From Branchiostoma floridae (taxonomy: Eukaryota; Chordata; Leptocardii; Amphioxiformes; Branchiostomatidae), in the NCBI RefSeq assembly GCF_000003815.2, contig NC_049993.1, positions 10,912,623-10,976,622 of the forward strand: a stretch of DNA of 64,000 bases, written 5' to 3'. The position numbers and the translations under genes were made by a program. The notes beneath the pieces are model-generated. The model was not told the DNA's origin. It made no database searches and saw only the letters and a list, made by a program, of their open reading frames with translations. Below, in pieces: positions 36,601-45,777 of this stretch (position 1 is the stretch's first letter; each line of letters starts with the position of its first letter).

Positions 36601-39600
36601 CAATAAGAAGCTATCATCAACTCAATGATTATTGTTCAACTTGCTAAGGTAGCCAGTTGGCACTTAATTTGTGTTGGTTGCTGGGTTTGGCAGTGGATGA
36701 AAGCATACTTACCAAACACAGAAGCATTAGAGCAGGTCCTGGTGCCATTGAAAACACTGGGAAGGTCCTCGCAGACCGGGAGGCGGAAGTGTCCGCGGGA
36801 ACGTAGGTAGATCCCCGAACGCTTCTTTTCCATCAGTAGGGCCCACTCCTGGAAACATAAAATGTTCCGCACAGCTAGGCACTGCTCTCTGTGGGAAGAA
36901 AAATAATACATTACAATGTGTTTCAATGTTTGTTTGTTTGTGTATCTCACAGTGAATTGCACAGGGAACCTTTGCCATATATATCCATCCTTACATACTG
37001 CACAAAAGCATTATACAGTAATAGCAAATTCTGATAGACTAATATAGCATAAAACGTTTGAAAAAAGAACTGCAACTCAGAACAAATTATTCCTATCCTG
37101 ACTTCTCTATACAACTGTACACTCTAGCAAAAAGAACATGATTATATTACAAATAAAGCTAAGTACACAAATGTGACAAGATTTTGCACTAAGAAACAGG
37201 TGTTGCAAATGGGCGATAATACTATCAAGGTACCACAATGTCAAAATGTTCCCACACACCTGCATAGTGGTGCAGGCCGGGGCTCGCCAGTGTCAGTGTC
37301 GCAGTAGGGGAAGGCGTAATGGCACAGCAGCGCCTCCGCAACGGGGCGGCACATGCTGCTGACCGTACTGAGCAGCTCGATCTCCAGCGCCTGCACGATG
37401 GCCTCGTTCTGCTGTTCAGGATTCTCCAGCGAGCTGTTGTACCACACCATCCGGCTGCCCACGTGTTTCCGGCACATCTTGCCTGAGTAGGGCGCACAGT
37501 AGCCTGCAGGGCTCTGGTACTTGCTGGGATGGATGGTAAACAAAGGTAGTAAAGTTAACATTATTCAAGTACAGGCTTGTACTTACATGTATGAATGTTT
37601 TAAACTTATTTTTAGAGGTCAAACATCTAGATCCTTGTTTTATTTGCTACTGAATGTATATATAGCATTAGAAAATTAAGCTTAAACAGTTAACACTGGC
37701 AGAGTGTTCTCATGGAGCCAGAGAAAGGAGGAGTGGAAGAGGCTGGTACTGGATGCCATCGTAGCCCCTGAGCCTCAGGCATGAGGATGGGAATTGGTAC
37801 CGTACGGTATTTAAAGGTAAGTGCAACAGATGTCACAGGATTCCATACTACACACAGATTTGTATTTATCTTTAAATGCCACAACTACTATGATGCATAA
37901 ATAAGCAAATATATATAAGACTGCTTTGTTATTAGAATATACTGAGACTCATAATAAGCCCTACTCAATTGCAACACTATATCAAAGACTAATATGTTTG
38001 CCGTTGTTGTTACAGCAATTAGGATGTTAAGCTTTATTCTATACCTTTATTTTGTAATAAGTGTAATAGTTGTTGCCATAAATTGTACCATGTACAAATG
38101 TCATGATTGGCTTCATCTGTCATTTCCTTCTCCTACACAGCAGTCATGTTCATTTTTCAAAACTCTTGTACGCATAATGATAACATTAATAAGAAGACAA
38201 ATTTCATCTAATTAGAGCATCTATTCTATAGGGTATTTGACAAGGGAATTCTTCTTCACAAATTTGAGATACAATGATACTTATTGACTGTCGGACCGTT
38301 AATCAACACTTAATAAGCACTTACAGTGCTCAAAAGAGTTTTTCTTAGACCTTGGGTATTAAGAAAAGTGTCATATTTACGTAGATGTAACGACTAGATT
38401 TTTCTGAAGGCTTCAATCATATTCATAGGGTACAAATATAAAAATAAATTCTGGATGTAAACAAAAATGGTAGAATACACAGGACTGATTGCTGATCAGA
38501 AACAAAAACTTTGAAAGTTTGAGGGGCTTTGCGCTTGTACTTTGTGTTTCTTGTGGAACTGTCTTGATGTACAGAACATTGTTATTGATTTTTAGTATCT
38601 CCATTTCAAATTCTATTTGCATTGTCTTTGTCTAGCTTTGTCATTGCCACAGGCTACTTAAACAGCCCTGGCTGTGAGTTCTGAACAGTCAAACCAATAA
38701 GTAAATACTATTAGATAAATCTTTGGGATGACAAATGTTTTAACAAATCAGTCATCACCAAAAAAAGAACACTCATGGAAAGAAGGATAAAAAGTGTTAT
38801 GTGTGATCATTACTCCTGGAAGAGTAGATGTTGCAGACTGTGAAAAGCAACAAAAAGGAGTAAATAAACAATAAACAGGTTCGGAGTGTACCTCTTGTCC
38901 GTGATGACGACTCGACCAGTTCTACGGAGGACGGTGACCCCACCGGAGTGTTGGTTTCGCGCCTCGCAGGTATAGTTAGAGGGGGAGGTGGCCTTCACAG
39001 TCAACATGGACTCTGTGTAGGTGGTGTTGGTCTCTGGGTAAATCAACTGGGAAAAATAGAGGCACATGTATCAGTTATGTATCAGCTAAGTATGTACAGT
39101 TATTTAATCAAATCTCTTATAAGGATTTCACAATTTCAAACTGTAGACTTTCTACTGTAGACTTTTTACACTTAAATGTATGAAAGAACTTCTTGTGTCA
39201 TGCATTGGTTCCAAATAGTTGCTAAGTAATTGACAATGTGCTTTTAAGCACAATAATTTTTTTATCTTGACTTCCAAAAGAATGTTAAATTAAAGCATAA
39301 ATTGTGGTGTGCTTTGACAAATAGGAAATATTTAGATCTGTATTATTGTAGTTAACTCTAAACTTGCTCCCATGCAAAAACTTGAGCCTAATACCTTTGA
39401 GTTTGACCACTTGCCAGTAACTACACAAACACTATACATGTACACTACAAAGACTTATACCATGAACAATTTTTTTACCCTTTCCTTTACATTGACTTTC
39501 CTTGCTCTTCCAATCTGCCACAATCCAAGGAACGCACATAAACATATCACACAATACAAGTGCATTAGAGATTCTGAAGGCACTTAAGGGAGCAACAAAC

Positions 39601-42600
39601 AACCAAAAACACCCATAAAAGCTGTGGTAATGAAAAACACTGTGCCTTGTAATTAAAAACTATATGTTCCACTTGAAACATTTGCACCTTGGTAATAAGC
39701 TTATGAAAACTACCTTAAAGCTATCAAATTTTTAAAAATCAAACATTATAAGGCAGGGTAGAAAAATATTGTATCATACGTTATGCACGTGATCTTAAAA
39801 ACTACTGTCACGTTGCACAGATTTTTCCTAGTGTTCTTAACTTTTGTCCTATACAGGAAACACTTCAAAGAAGAAGTCTGAATCTTAAGAGGTAATTTGG
39901 ATGCCTCAAAATCCAAAGGGGGACTTACATTTAAATAGCACATGTTAAACAGCGCCTTTTTGCATGGGGAGATAAAGTTAGTACGGAACACAAAATGCAC
40001 TATACTCACTCTCTTGATATTTTGTATGGTTGAGAACCGCGGAGACAGCTACAGACACAAACGGAACAACAACGTCAAACAAGCAAGGTTGTCCCATTAA
40101 TAGGCAACCACAAAGGCAACTAGAAACAACCTGCCACAAAATCTCCTGAAAATTGCTTTCACTGAAACAGTTAAGTGACTGGGAACACAATACAGAATTG
40201 ATGCAATACAACATCTGTCAACACATGTACAGGGCAAGACAAGATTGGCACATGTAATTATAAAGGTTTGCCATGGGTTAAAAACATACTCAACATCATT
40301 CTGACAAGGCTCTATATAAACAGTCTAAACATTTTTAATACACAATGTACAACATATATCTTGTATCCACAGCACCTGGACAATATACTCTACTCATGGC
40401 CTAATTAACCCATCTTTTATTATTCAAATGTTTATATAGGACATTTGCTTGAGTGGTTGCTAGGGAACACAACACACTTCAAGAGCCAAAACACAAGATG
40501 TTTATTATACTCACAGGTTTGCCGTTCTTGTACCAGGTGATGTTGGGCTGCGGAATGCCCCAAACGAAACACGACATCGTCACCTCTGTGCCGAAGGACA
40601 CGTTCCTATTGGACGGACCCTGTAGGATCTCAGCTGGGACTGTACAACAGAGTTATGACAATTGTCAATACTTGTCTATCTAACAGCACATTTGGGAAGA
40701 TACAGGCATGGCCAGTACGCAAAATAAAAATTGTAGGTACATGTACAAGAACTTCAACATTACGTACCTTGAATAGTGAGGTATGCATAGTTTGAGTAGG
40801 TCTGCCCGTATTCATTGCTCGCTACACATCTGTACCGCCCTCCATCGCTCAACTGCAGTTCCTTGATCCGCAGGTTTCCCGACTGAAGGATGCTCTTTCT
40901 TTGGTCGATCTCGATGGGGTATCCCTCGCGCTCCCAGATGACCACAGGACTGGGGTTGCCTGTTGCGCCACAGCGTAGAGATGTTCTAGTGTTAGCGAGG
41001 GCTGTCACGTTGATAGGTGGTCTTGTGATCTGAGGTCCTGGACAGAAAAGGAAACATCTCACGTCAGACAAGCGAAGAAATCACTTTTTGTTTGTGCTGC
41101 TTTTTCAAGACAAATCTGTATCATGGTCATAAGTTTAGCTAGGGTAGTCTTAAGAAAATCTTTATTGCAAGTTACTGTGGCAGTTACCAGGAAGAAGTTT
41201 TACAACTTTGCTGTTATGCAATCAACTACAGATGCTAGTTTACAACAATCATTGATTTTTTTTACCCAAAGCAACTGCAACATGAAATGTATTGCCATAA
41301 ACAAAACAAAACAAAAGAAAACAATACAAATATTTTCATATGGGTAATTTGTGTCAGCAAAACATAATTCCTGTTCCCCTTTCTCTTGGCTAATACATTA
41401 ATGTCATAAATAAAGTATCTTGTCATTTTGAAACATACATAATTATGACTCATATCCGTTTCTATGTGTAGGTACAGTTTCGTAACAAGAAATATGACAA
41501 AAGACAACTTTGGATAAAGATTTATTGACAGAATAACATACACATCAAGAAGACAGAGAACACTCAGTACAATACTGTGTATCAAACAGCAAACAGTAAC
41601 AGGAAGAAAGCTTAGCATGTTTGAGATATACAAATACATCATATACATTGTATAAACATACATGGAAAGAGAAGAAAAATGATCATGAAAGAAGAGATCT
41701 GATGACACATCAATAAGAAGTTTACAACAAGATTCAAAACATGAACTTGTGGATAGTAAGACAGTTTATTGCATCTATAAAAACATGCGTGGAAAAAATC
41801 TATTTGCACTTACATTTCTAGGACAAAGGCTGATTAAGCTACAAGTAGTGGTACAAGACCTGTTCTAATGGTGAAAGCTCTTATATGTCATCTTGGGGAG
41901 AAGACTATGCTATAAGGGCAGTATACTAATACAAATGTACGTACATGCAAAGGTAAAACATGCACTCTGTGTAGTACCAAATTTTCTCCTAGGATAGGGG
42001 ATCTTTAATTTTAAAACATAAAAGCACAGTCAGTCATAAATCTCAAGTGTCCTTTCCCCCATAGATTAACTTCTTTTCCTTTAATTTTCTGGTATAAGAT
42101 AATATCAAGACTCCCCCTCTTGATGATTTAATGGAAAGGCCTTGGGTAATCAAGACTTGCTTCTTTTGTGTAATCTGTCCAAGGTAATCCAAGGTCAGCT
42201 TGGCTTGCTGACTTCTAAGACTCCCAAATAAGGCCTTGAGGATCACAGGACAAACAAGAAGAGATAGATAAAGGAGATGGCAGAAAAGAGGCCAGGGCTG
42301 GAACAGACAGCATGAAGAGAGAAAGAAAGAAACACATTAGACAAAAGTGTTTTTTTCTTATTCTGAATGAGTCATTGAAAAGCAATTGTAATCGATACAA
42401 ATTTGGTATTGACTTCTAAGATTATGTACTATATATAATATAATGATGCAAAATGCAGAAATTGATCTTTCATGAAATTCATTGGATATGCATATCCTTG
42501 GTGTGACCACAAAAATAAAATCACCCTGACAAGTTTCAAAACTTACAGTATACATTCTAATGTTAATGTAAACATGATATTTTTCTTCAGTTTGTGATAA

Positions 42601-43008
42601 AAGATTATCCCCCCCGAAAAATCCCTAAAGGTACTTTTCCTGTTATCATTATGTCTTGCCCCCTATAGCTACCTGTTCTGACATCCAGTCTAGTACATGA
42701 CGACCACTCGGGTTGTGTCCCGTTCCCTCCGAGACAGCAGTACACGCCTATGTCCATCGTGGATACGCTCAAAATGGTCAGGTTTTGCCCATCAGGCGTC
42801 AACCTGGTATTATTGTTCTCCCTGACAACCATCCCATTGTGTGTCCATCGAGTTATGGCTGAGGACGCTGTCACGACGTTACAGTCAAACATGGCGCCCA
42901 GTCCAGTGAAAATGCGAATGGTGCGGACGGGAGTGCTAGTGGGGCGTCTAAGGACACTAGAGGATGTTGTTGTTGTTGTTGTTGTTGTTGTTGTGGTAGT
43001 ATTAATCA
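21635..43008 (-). CDS. MUSK: MuSK-type receptor tyrosine kinase with kringle domain (signal-peptide exon not found)
   Basis: Minus-strand exons: 42673-43008 (Ig1), 40768-41037 (Ig2), 40515-40639, 40010-40048 and 38892-39046 (Ig3), 37260-37523 and 36713-36888 (Frizzled CRD, ten Cys), 36417-36440 (microexon), 34573-34661 and 34110-34269 (kringle, six Cys), 29577-29753 (stalk), 28791-28974 (transmembrane), optional juxtamembrane exons, 23159-23339 ([12 protein letters not shown] loop), 22218-22861 (kinase core), 21635-21821 (C-lobe, stop). All phases match. MuSK marks: GVYCC with the extra SSC in Ig1, ITRPPINV opening Ig2, [20 protein letters not shown], the Y-x3-YY activation loop (YSSDYY), and NPMY, which in vertebrates recruits Dok-7. 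In vertebrates MuSK is the agrin/LRP4-linked organiser of the neuromuscular synapse. The kringle resembles some non-mammalian MuSKs and ROR, but three Ig domains and the kinase favour MuSK. The C-terminus (VTNVT) lacks a hydrophobic PDZ ligand. Confidence 0.9.
21855..22115. repeat. Degenerate tandem repeat (about 40 bp unit) in the last MuSK intron
   Basis: About six diverged units of the form gtaataagttcaacagggta followed by caaccatgca. They fill most of the 396 bp intron between the two last kinase exons. No function is apparent. Confidence 0.75.
22218..22861 (-). CDS. MUSK: Kinase-core exon of the MuSK-type gene
   Basis: A 644 bp exon starting GCC (acceptor ctcgcag) and ending ATC AG before gtgcgg. 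It carries the ATP-binding Lys in VAVKM, the helix-C Glu (FEHEALLM), the hinge EYMGHGDL, catalytic [14 protein letters not shown], activation tyrosines YSSDYY, WMPPES and [13 protein letters not shown]. Fusing most of the catalytic domain in one exon, with the glycine loop on the previous exon, matches the vertebrate MuSK layout as I recall it. All catalytic residues are intact, so an active kinase is expected. Confidence 0.95.
24543..24602 (-). CDS. Candidate juxtamembrane exon (60 bp) of the MuSK-type gene
   Basis: Acceptor ccaccatgacag preceded by a pyrimidine-rich tract, donor GGAGG|gtacag. Symmetric phase (1+57+2) lets it join AA from the transmembrane exon and T from the glycine-loop exon without a stop. 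It would encode [20 protein letters not shown], a basic/Ser segment reminiscent of the Lys-rich juxtamembrane of vertebrate MuSK. No independent ORF is needed. It is unproven whether it is constitutive or alternative. Confidence 0.55.
25185..25220 (-). CDS. Candidate juxtamembrane micro-exon (36 bp) of the MuSK-type gene
   Basis: Good acceptor (tgtgtgcgttccaccag) but a weaker donor (TGA|gtaatc). Symmetric phase 1+33+2, open, encoding [11 protein letters not shown] between split codons. Compatible with inclusion before the 24543-24602 exon or the glycine-loop exon. The short length and weak donor make this tentative. Confidence 0.35.
   Translation of the reverse strand, partial: GGRRHTFQTPI
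26419..26639. mobile_element. MITE family B copy 1 in MuSK intron
   Basis: Inverted termini TAACGCTAGTTCACCTTTAT and ATAAAGGTGAACCAGCGGTA bound a palindrome-like 221 bp element. It matches the copy at 27550-27763 in its ends and internal cggataaaggtg motif. The overlapping open frames on both strands are a by-product of its inverted symmetry. Confidence 0.75.
26876..27192. repeat. Direct duplication of about 160 bp next to a juxtamembrane exon
   Basis: Two copies (about 26876-27040 and 27041-27192) share gccattttcacaatgttctt, ttgatggtggc and catgtacag/catgtacaa blocks. They lie just downstream (minus sense) of the 27278-27418 exon. Divergence is moderate, so the duplication is not recent. 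Confidence 0.8.
27278..27418 (-). CDS. Candidate juxtamembrane cassette exon (141 bp, Pro/Ser/Tyr-rich)
   Basis: Acceptor gtttctgtacttgcag and donor CTACAG|gtacag on the minus strand, 47 codons, symmetric phase (1+138+2). The segment is clearly GC-richer than flanking intron. It encodes [18 protein letters not shown] followed by a Ser/Pro/Arg stretch with tyrosines (SVYCSS, FYPHY). Inclusion would insert it between the transmembrane helix and the NPMY kinase-proximal region, adding possible SH2/SH3 ligand sites. Because it is a multiple of three, skipping keeps the frame. Confidence 0.6.
27550..27763. mobile_element. MITE family B copy 2
   Basis: Terminal inverted repeats TAACGTTAGGTCACCTTTAT and ATAAAGGTGACCTAACGTTA, 214 bp. 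No ORF. Same family as 26419-26639, both within the intron between the transmembrane and kinase exons. Confidence 0.85.
28791..28974 (-). CDS. MUSK: Transmembrane exon of the MuSK-type gene
   Basis: 184 bp exon between acceptor ttttcccccag and donor AGGAA|gtaagt. It encodes an N-glycosylation site (NFT), the extracellular stem, then a single helix [19 protein letters not shown] followed by the stop-transfer KLLKQYSRK. This is the type I membrane span. It starts in phase 1, as do the stalk exon (29577-29753) and the alternative terminal exon (31970-32883), so all three are interchangeable after the kringle donor. Confidence 0.9.
29545..29571. repeat. (GTTT)n microsatellite beside the stalk-exon donor
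   Basis: About seven gttt units on the plus strand, starting a few bases inside the intron from the 29577 donor. Length variation here could influence use of that splice site; this is inference. Confidence 0.85.
29577..29753 (-). CDS. MUSK: Pro/Ser/Thr-rich stalk cassette exon of the MuSK-type gene
   Basis: 177 bp, acceptor ctccatccctcccag, donor AGTCAG|gtataa, symmetric phase (2+174+1). It encodes [20 protein letters not shown] and a following TTAPPQ...[17 protein letters not shown] stretch, with an NSS sequon. Low-complexity composition suggests an O-glycosylated spacer between kringle and membrane. Skipping it joins the kringle directly to the transmembrane exon in frame, so a long-stalk/short-stalk choice is possible. 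Confidence 0.75.
29754..31969 (-). other. Intron between the alternative terminal exon and the stalk exon
   Basis: AT-rich, no supported exon. On the minus strand AATAAA hexamers at 30389-30394 and 30402-30407 are the first canonical poly(A) signals downstream of the 31970 stop, about 1.6 kb away. They would end the alternative transcript if it exists. Confidence 0.4.
31970..32883 (-). CDS. Alternative 3'-terminal exon: coiled-coil stem with predicted GPI-anchor signal (novel)
   Basis: Not recognised as any known family. One open exon of 914 bp in minus sense, acceptor tctttccatcaaag after a 40-base C/T tract, starting AC ACA in the phase (1) of the kringle donor at 34110, which would complete GAC (Asp). 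The tail is 304 residues including that split Asp. Residues 20-60 are acidic and aromatic ([14 protein letters not shown]); 85-115 are Glu/Lys-rich; 118-150 are Thr/Ser/Pro spacer; 154-227 form a long amphipathic coiled coil ([26 protein letters not shown]); 230-264 are seven-residue repeats ([14 protein letters not shown]); 274-280 are GGTGGSS; 288-304 are hydrophobic, ending at the stop, as in GPI signals. Splicing from the kringle would give a kinase-less lipid-anchored ectodomain. Alternatively it is a nested gene, since the frame extends to a Met at 32963-32965 with a hydrophobic leader, although that leader is translated polypyrimidine tract. Confidence 0.65.
32080..32200 (-). repeat. 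Coding minisatellite (21 bp unit) in the alternative exon
   Basis: Five imperfect 21 bp units encode [35 protein letters not shown]-like heptads between the coiled coil and the C-terminal hydrophobic segment. The open frame is kept across units, as expected of translated sequence. Copy number may vary between alleles. Confidence 0.75.
33234..33290. repeat. Two-copy direct repeat
   Basis: The block tttgctgaaaattcaatatt (continuing aaatggtatt) occurs twice in tandem. A second tandem pair, tgtctgtaggtttaagtcaa with the following ctttttaaatt, lies at about 33389-33457. Both are in the intron upstream of the alternative terminal exon. Confidence 0.85.
33600..33989. mobile_element. Fold-back element of about 390 bp in the kringle-to-alternative-exon intron
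   Basis: Arms of about 170 bp (33600-33775 and 33795-33989) are diverged reverse complements. Paired blocks include tcaagtacaagatac with gtatcttgtacttga, and gtttcccatt with aatgggaaac. Likely a non-autonomous palindromic transposon. It would form a long hairpin in the pre-mRNA just upstream of the alternative terminal exon. Confidence 0.8.
34110..34661 (-). CDS. MUSK: Kringle domain of the MuSK-type receptor (two exons)
   Basis: Exons 34573-34661 and 34110-34269. They encode [47 protein letters not shown]: all six kringle cysteines are present in order. A sequon (NVT) lies in the first half. Mammalian MuSK lacks a kringle, whereas some fish and amphibian MuSKs and all RORs have one, so its presence here suggests the ancestral chordate MuSK had it. 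The second exon ends phase 1, the joint used by three alternative downstream acceptors. Confidence 0.92.
35240..35780. other. GC-richer intronic segment open on both strands, function unknown
   Basis: Within the intron between the microexon and the kringle, a segment of about 450 bp has raised GC and frames of about 100 codons on both strands (plus 35322-35648, minus 35240-35533). I find no domain, no convincing splice sites in the gene's phase, and no repeat partner in the window. It could be an inserted element, an enhancer or a pseudogene fragment. Confidence 0.3.
36417..36440 (-). CDS. MUSK: 24 bp microexon between Frizzled and kringle domains
   Basis: Acceptor acccctgacag and donor GACAG|gtaagt bound 24 bases reading AG-ATG-AAG-TCA-GAG-ATG-GTG-ACA-G. 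Phase is symmetric (1 to 1), so it adds EMKSEMVT between the CRD and the kringle, and skipping keeps the frame. Both splice sites are strong and the phase fits both neighbours, which is unlikely by chance. Confidence 0.7.
36713..37523 (-). CDS. MUSK: Frizzled-like cysteine-rich domain (two exons)
   Basis: Exons 37260-37523 and 36713-36888. Ten cysteines in CRD order: [71 protein letters not shown] aligns with the MuSK CRD rather than Frizzled receptors. In vertebrates this domain binds Wnts and supports synaptic prepatterning. Sequons are present (YNSS, FNGT, SNAS). Confidence 0.92.
38892..43008 (-). CDS. MUSK: Three N-terminal Ig domains of the MuSK-type receptor
   Basis: Ig1 exon 42673-43008 opens with a poly-Thr run, then FDCNVV, TRWTH, LTILSV and GVYCC...SSC. 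The double Cys plus distal Cys is the extra disulphide found in vertebrate MuSK Ig1, where this domain contacts the agrin/LRP4 complex. Ig2 exon 40768-41037 has [20 protein letters not shown] and [12 protein letters not shown]. Ig3 is split over three exons (125, 39 and 155 bp; [29 protein letters not shown]). The 336 bp Ig1 exon starts in phase 1, so an upstream exon must supply the start codon and signal peptide; I did not find it with confidence. Confidence 0.9.
42966..43002 (-). repeat. ACA/ACC trinucleotide microsatellite coding for poly-Thr in Ig1 exon
   Basis: A run of gtt on the plus strand encodes about twelve threonines near the start of the mature receptor. Trinucleotide length changes would keep frame and alter a potentially O-glycosylated N-terminal tether. 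Confidence 0.9.
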
Positions 43009-45615
43009 CTGCAAAAAACAAAGCAAACTCAAACTGGTTAAAAACGTCAACAGCTACTTTCAATAGTTAGTATTGTTACTATTGAAATCATAAAAATAAG
43101 ATTAAGAGTCCCTAACACACCACGTCCTCTTACATTAAATTGAACAAGACACATGTCATGTTGGCGCCAAACTTTGGTAACATTTTAGATATGTTATAGC
43201 TTTATTGGATATCTCTTACATGTAGTCGAATGTGCTGGACAAAAAGTCCCTTAAATGCAAAAGTCATGCATGTGCACGCAGTGTTGGTCTTTCATCAATG
43301 ATGATGGTACAGTTGCTTTCTATATATACCTATGGCAAAACATGGTAGGGTCTGGTGACTATTGGATTACATTTGCTCATCATTGGTTACTGAGTACCTT
43401 AGCTTAAGCTGATCTACCCAACTGTCACGCAGTCATACCAAAAATGAACAAAATCTCTGGTATTCAAAACCCATCAGGGAGAAAAATCTTGCAGCCTGCC
43501 ACCAAGTCTGCATGAGTACGTGATGTGTGTATACCAATCCGACTGCTAAATACATGTTGAATTACTTGCATCATAGGTATTCACAACACAGTAGCATGAA
43601 AAATTTCTGGTCTGAATACCAAGTTTAGGCAGGCAAGTGATACCTTTAATGTTCTCCAAAGAGGTCAACCCTTAGGACCACTACCATTACCTGCAATCTT
43701 TTTAAAACACAGCCATAGACTGTCCTAATGCTAAGTTTAGTAGGGCAAGTAACTGGGATTGATTCCATACTTTACCAAGGGTAGAGGTGAATGGGTGTCT
43801 AGGCTCACTCTAACCCCCATGTCATGGGCTCTGACCCCTGATGGAATACTTTTGTACCTGGGTTTCACTCTCTTCACCCTGAAACTAATCAAGCTTTCCA
43901 GCAATGTCTGCTCAGATTGGCAGAGCTGCTTTTACAGAAAGTACAAGCAGGCTTTTTCGATTGCAATTTGGTTTTGGTTAAACTTTGTGCAAGAGAAGTT
44001 GTACTTCTGTAAGTACAAGTCTAGACAAGAGATGTGAGTAGAAGAGAAGAGGCTCAATTGGGAAGAAAAGAGGGTAAGAGAAATATTCTACTTTAAAAGG
44101 TCTTTCCAAAACTTTCAAAAATGGAATAACGTAAAGTCTGTGGATGGTCCCTGTTAGATAAGCAAAATACATTAAAAATTGCCCAAGAAAACAACTCAGG
44201 GAATTGATAAACTTTGGTCTATGTGTACAGGCAGCTACTTAAAGACAGGCCTAGGATTCTTAATATGCATTAATAAAATTTCATATGCAATGGAATCAAA
44301 TATGGTGTGTTTGATTTGGCAAATTAAGCTGCTAAAAACAGAAATTTCACAGATATAAGATTTTTCCTGCACTTAACTTAACAGTCCCTCACCCCCTACT
44401 TAACTTAACAGTCCCTCACCCCCTCCATTTTAAGTAGTACAGCCCATCCTCTTATCAAGGTCAAACCCATCTCTTAATTGCCCCTCCCCGATCCGGCCTG
44501 TCCCCCTAAGTGGTACAAAATCCATTCTTGATCCAACAGAAATCCAACAACATGGACTTCTGTCTCATCCGTCCTCCTATTAACATTCCTGCCACATTCT
44601 CCTACAGTTACTCAAACTTGGGCGGTCTGTACATCTAGCAAGAAACACTGAACGATGATCAACTGGGATGAATGGGGGTTTAAAGGTGTAGTGAGGTTCG
44701 AGGAAGTAGATATAGTAATGACATAACCTAACTTCAGATCACTGCACCTTTCAGCTACAAGGTTTCAAAGTACAAGTTCTTCTTTGTTTTTTCTAGTTCA
44801 TATATTTAAAATAACACCTTAATTACACTAATAGTACTACCTCTGAATAAATGACAGAGCAGGCATTATTTTCATTAAAATTTCCAAAAACTACACAACA
44901 GACATCAGTTTCTTCCAAAAACATGTTGAACTTCTTCTTTCATTTGTTTGATTCTTTATTGTCTGTCTTACAATAAAGAAGTGATTTTCATCATGCTGGA
45001 TTTTTATCACACATCTAATGCTCTAGTTTGGAACAATTGTAATGCAAATACCTAAAATACCTCCATCCTCAATGTCAAGTTTCCTTCTTTCTCCAGCCAG
45101 TCCAGGGGTTATACTCTATACAGGCACATTAGTGTGATAAAGCTAATTAGCGATCAGTCTTGCTTTGTTTCTGAGAGTAAGGCCACAGCTGCAGTGTTGT
45201 TTTATATCATGGCAGCTGACTGAGGCACTTAGTATATTGGACGTTTGCCAGTTATTGCTCTGGTGACACATAGCAGTACAGTTAACTCATAGCTGTTTTG
45301 GGAAAGGTCTGTCATTACATACAGCCAATACAGAAAAAGCCATGTAATGTTGCCTTTGAGTCACCTTAGAGTCATCACTGCAACATACTTCCTTCTTCTA
45401 GAGGCATTTATAAAGCAGTGAGAGATATTGACTTCTATATTGTTCAAAATTGCCTAATTTCACATTTAACGAAATGCGTGCAAACTTACGTAGTAAAGGT
45501 TAGACGTCATAAATAAATTCTTAAAAATCGCATTATTAATAACAAAAGGAGCTAACTATCCATTCCTTTTTTTTCTATTCCAGTTCTAAAACCAAACTTT
45601 CAGAAGTCTATGATG
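43009..45615. other. Upstream intron or flank of the MuSK-type gene, no exon supported
   Basis: AT-rich. It contains a tandem pair of cttaacttaacagtccctca near 44373-44426. No signal-peptide exon in the required phase was recognised. Confidence 0.4.
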
Positions 45616-45619
45616 CAGT

Positions 45620-45777
45620 TGGATGGATGGATGGATGGATGGATAGATGGATGGATGGATGGATGGATGGATGGATGGATGGATGGATGGATGGATGGAT
45701 GGATGGATGGATGGATGGATGAATGGATGGATGGATGCATGCATGGACAGGCAGATGGATGGATAAACAGATGGATG
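45620..45777. repeat. (GGAT)n microsatellite
   Basis: About 35 near-perfect ggat units with a few substitutions (gaat, gcat). It creates long spurious frames on both strands (Asp-Gly-Trp-Met or His-Pro-Ser-Ile repeats), which are not genes. Confidence 0.97.

Noticed and set aside
21635..43008. Assignment of the receptor to ROR because of Ig, Frizzled and kringle domains
   Set aside because: Three Ig domains, the Ig1 YCC and distal Cys, [12 protein letters not shown] and kinase-core motifs all match MuSK; ROR has one Ig domain and an altered kinase.
42750..43070. Plus-strand frame with a poly-Val run
   Set aside because: Antisense shadow of the Ig1 exon and its poly-Thr microsatellite.
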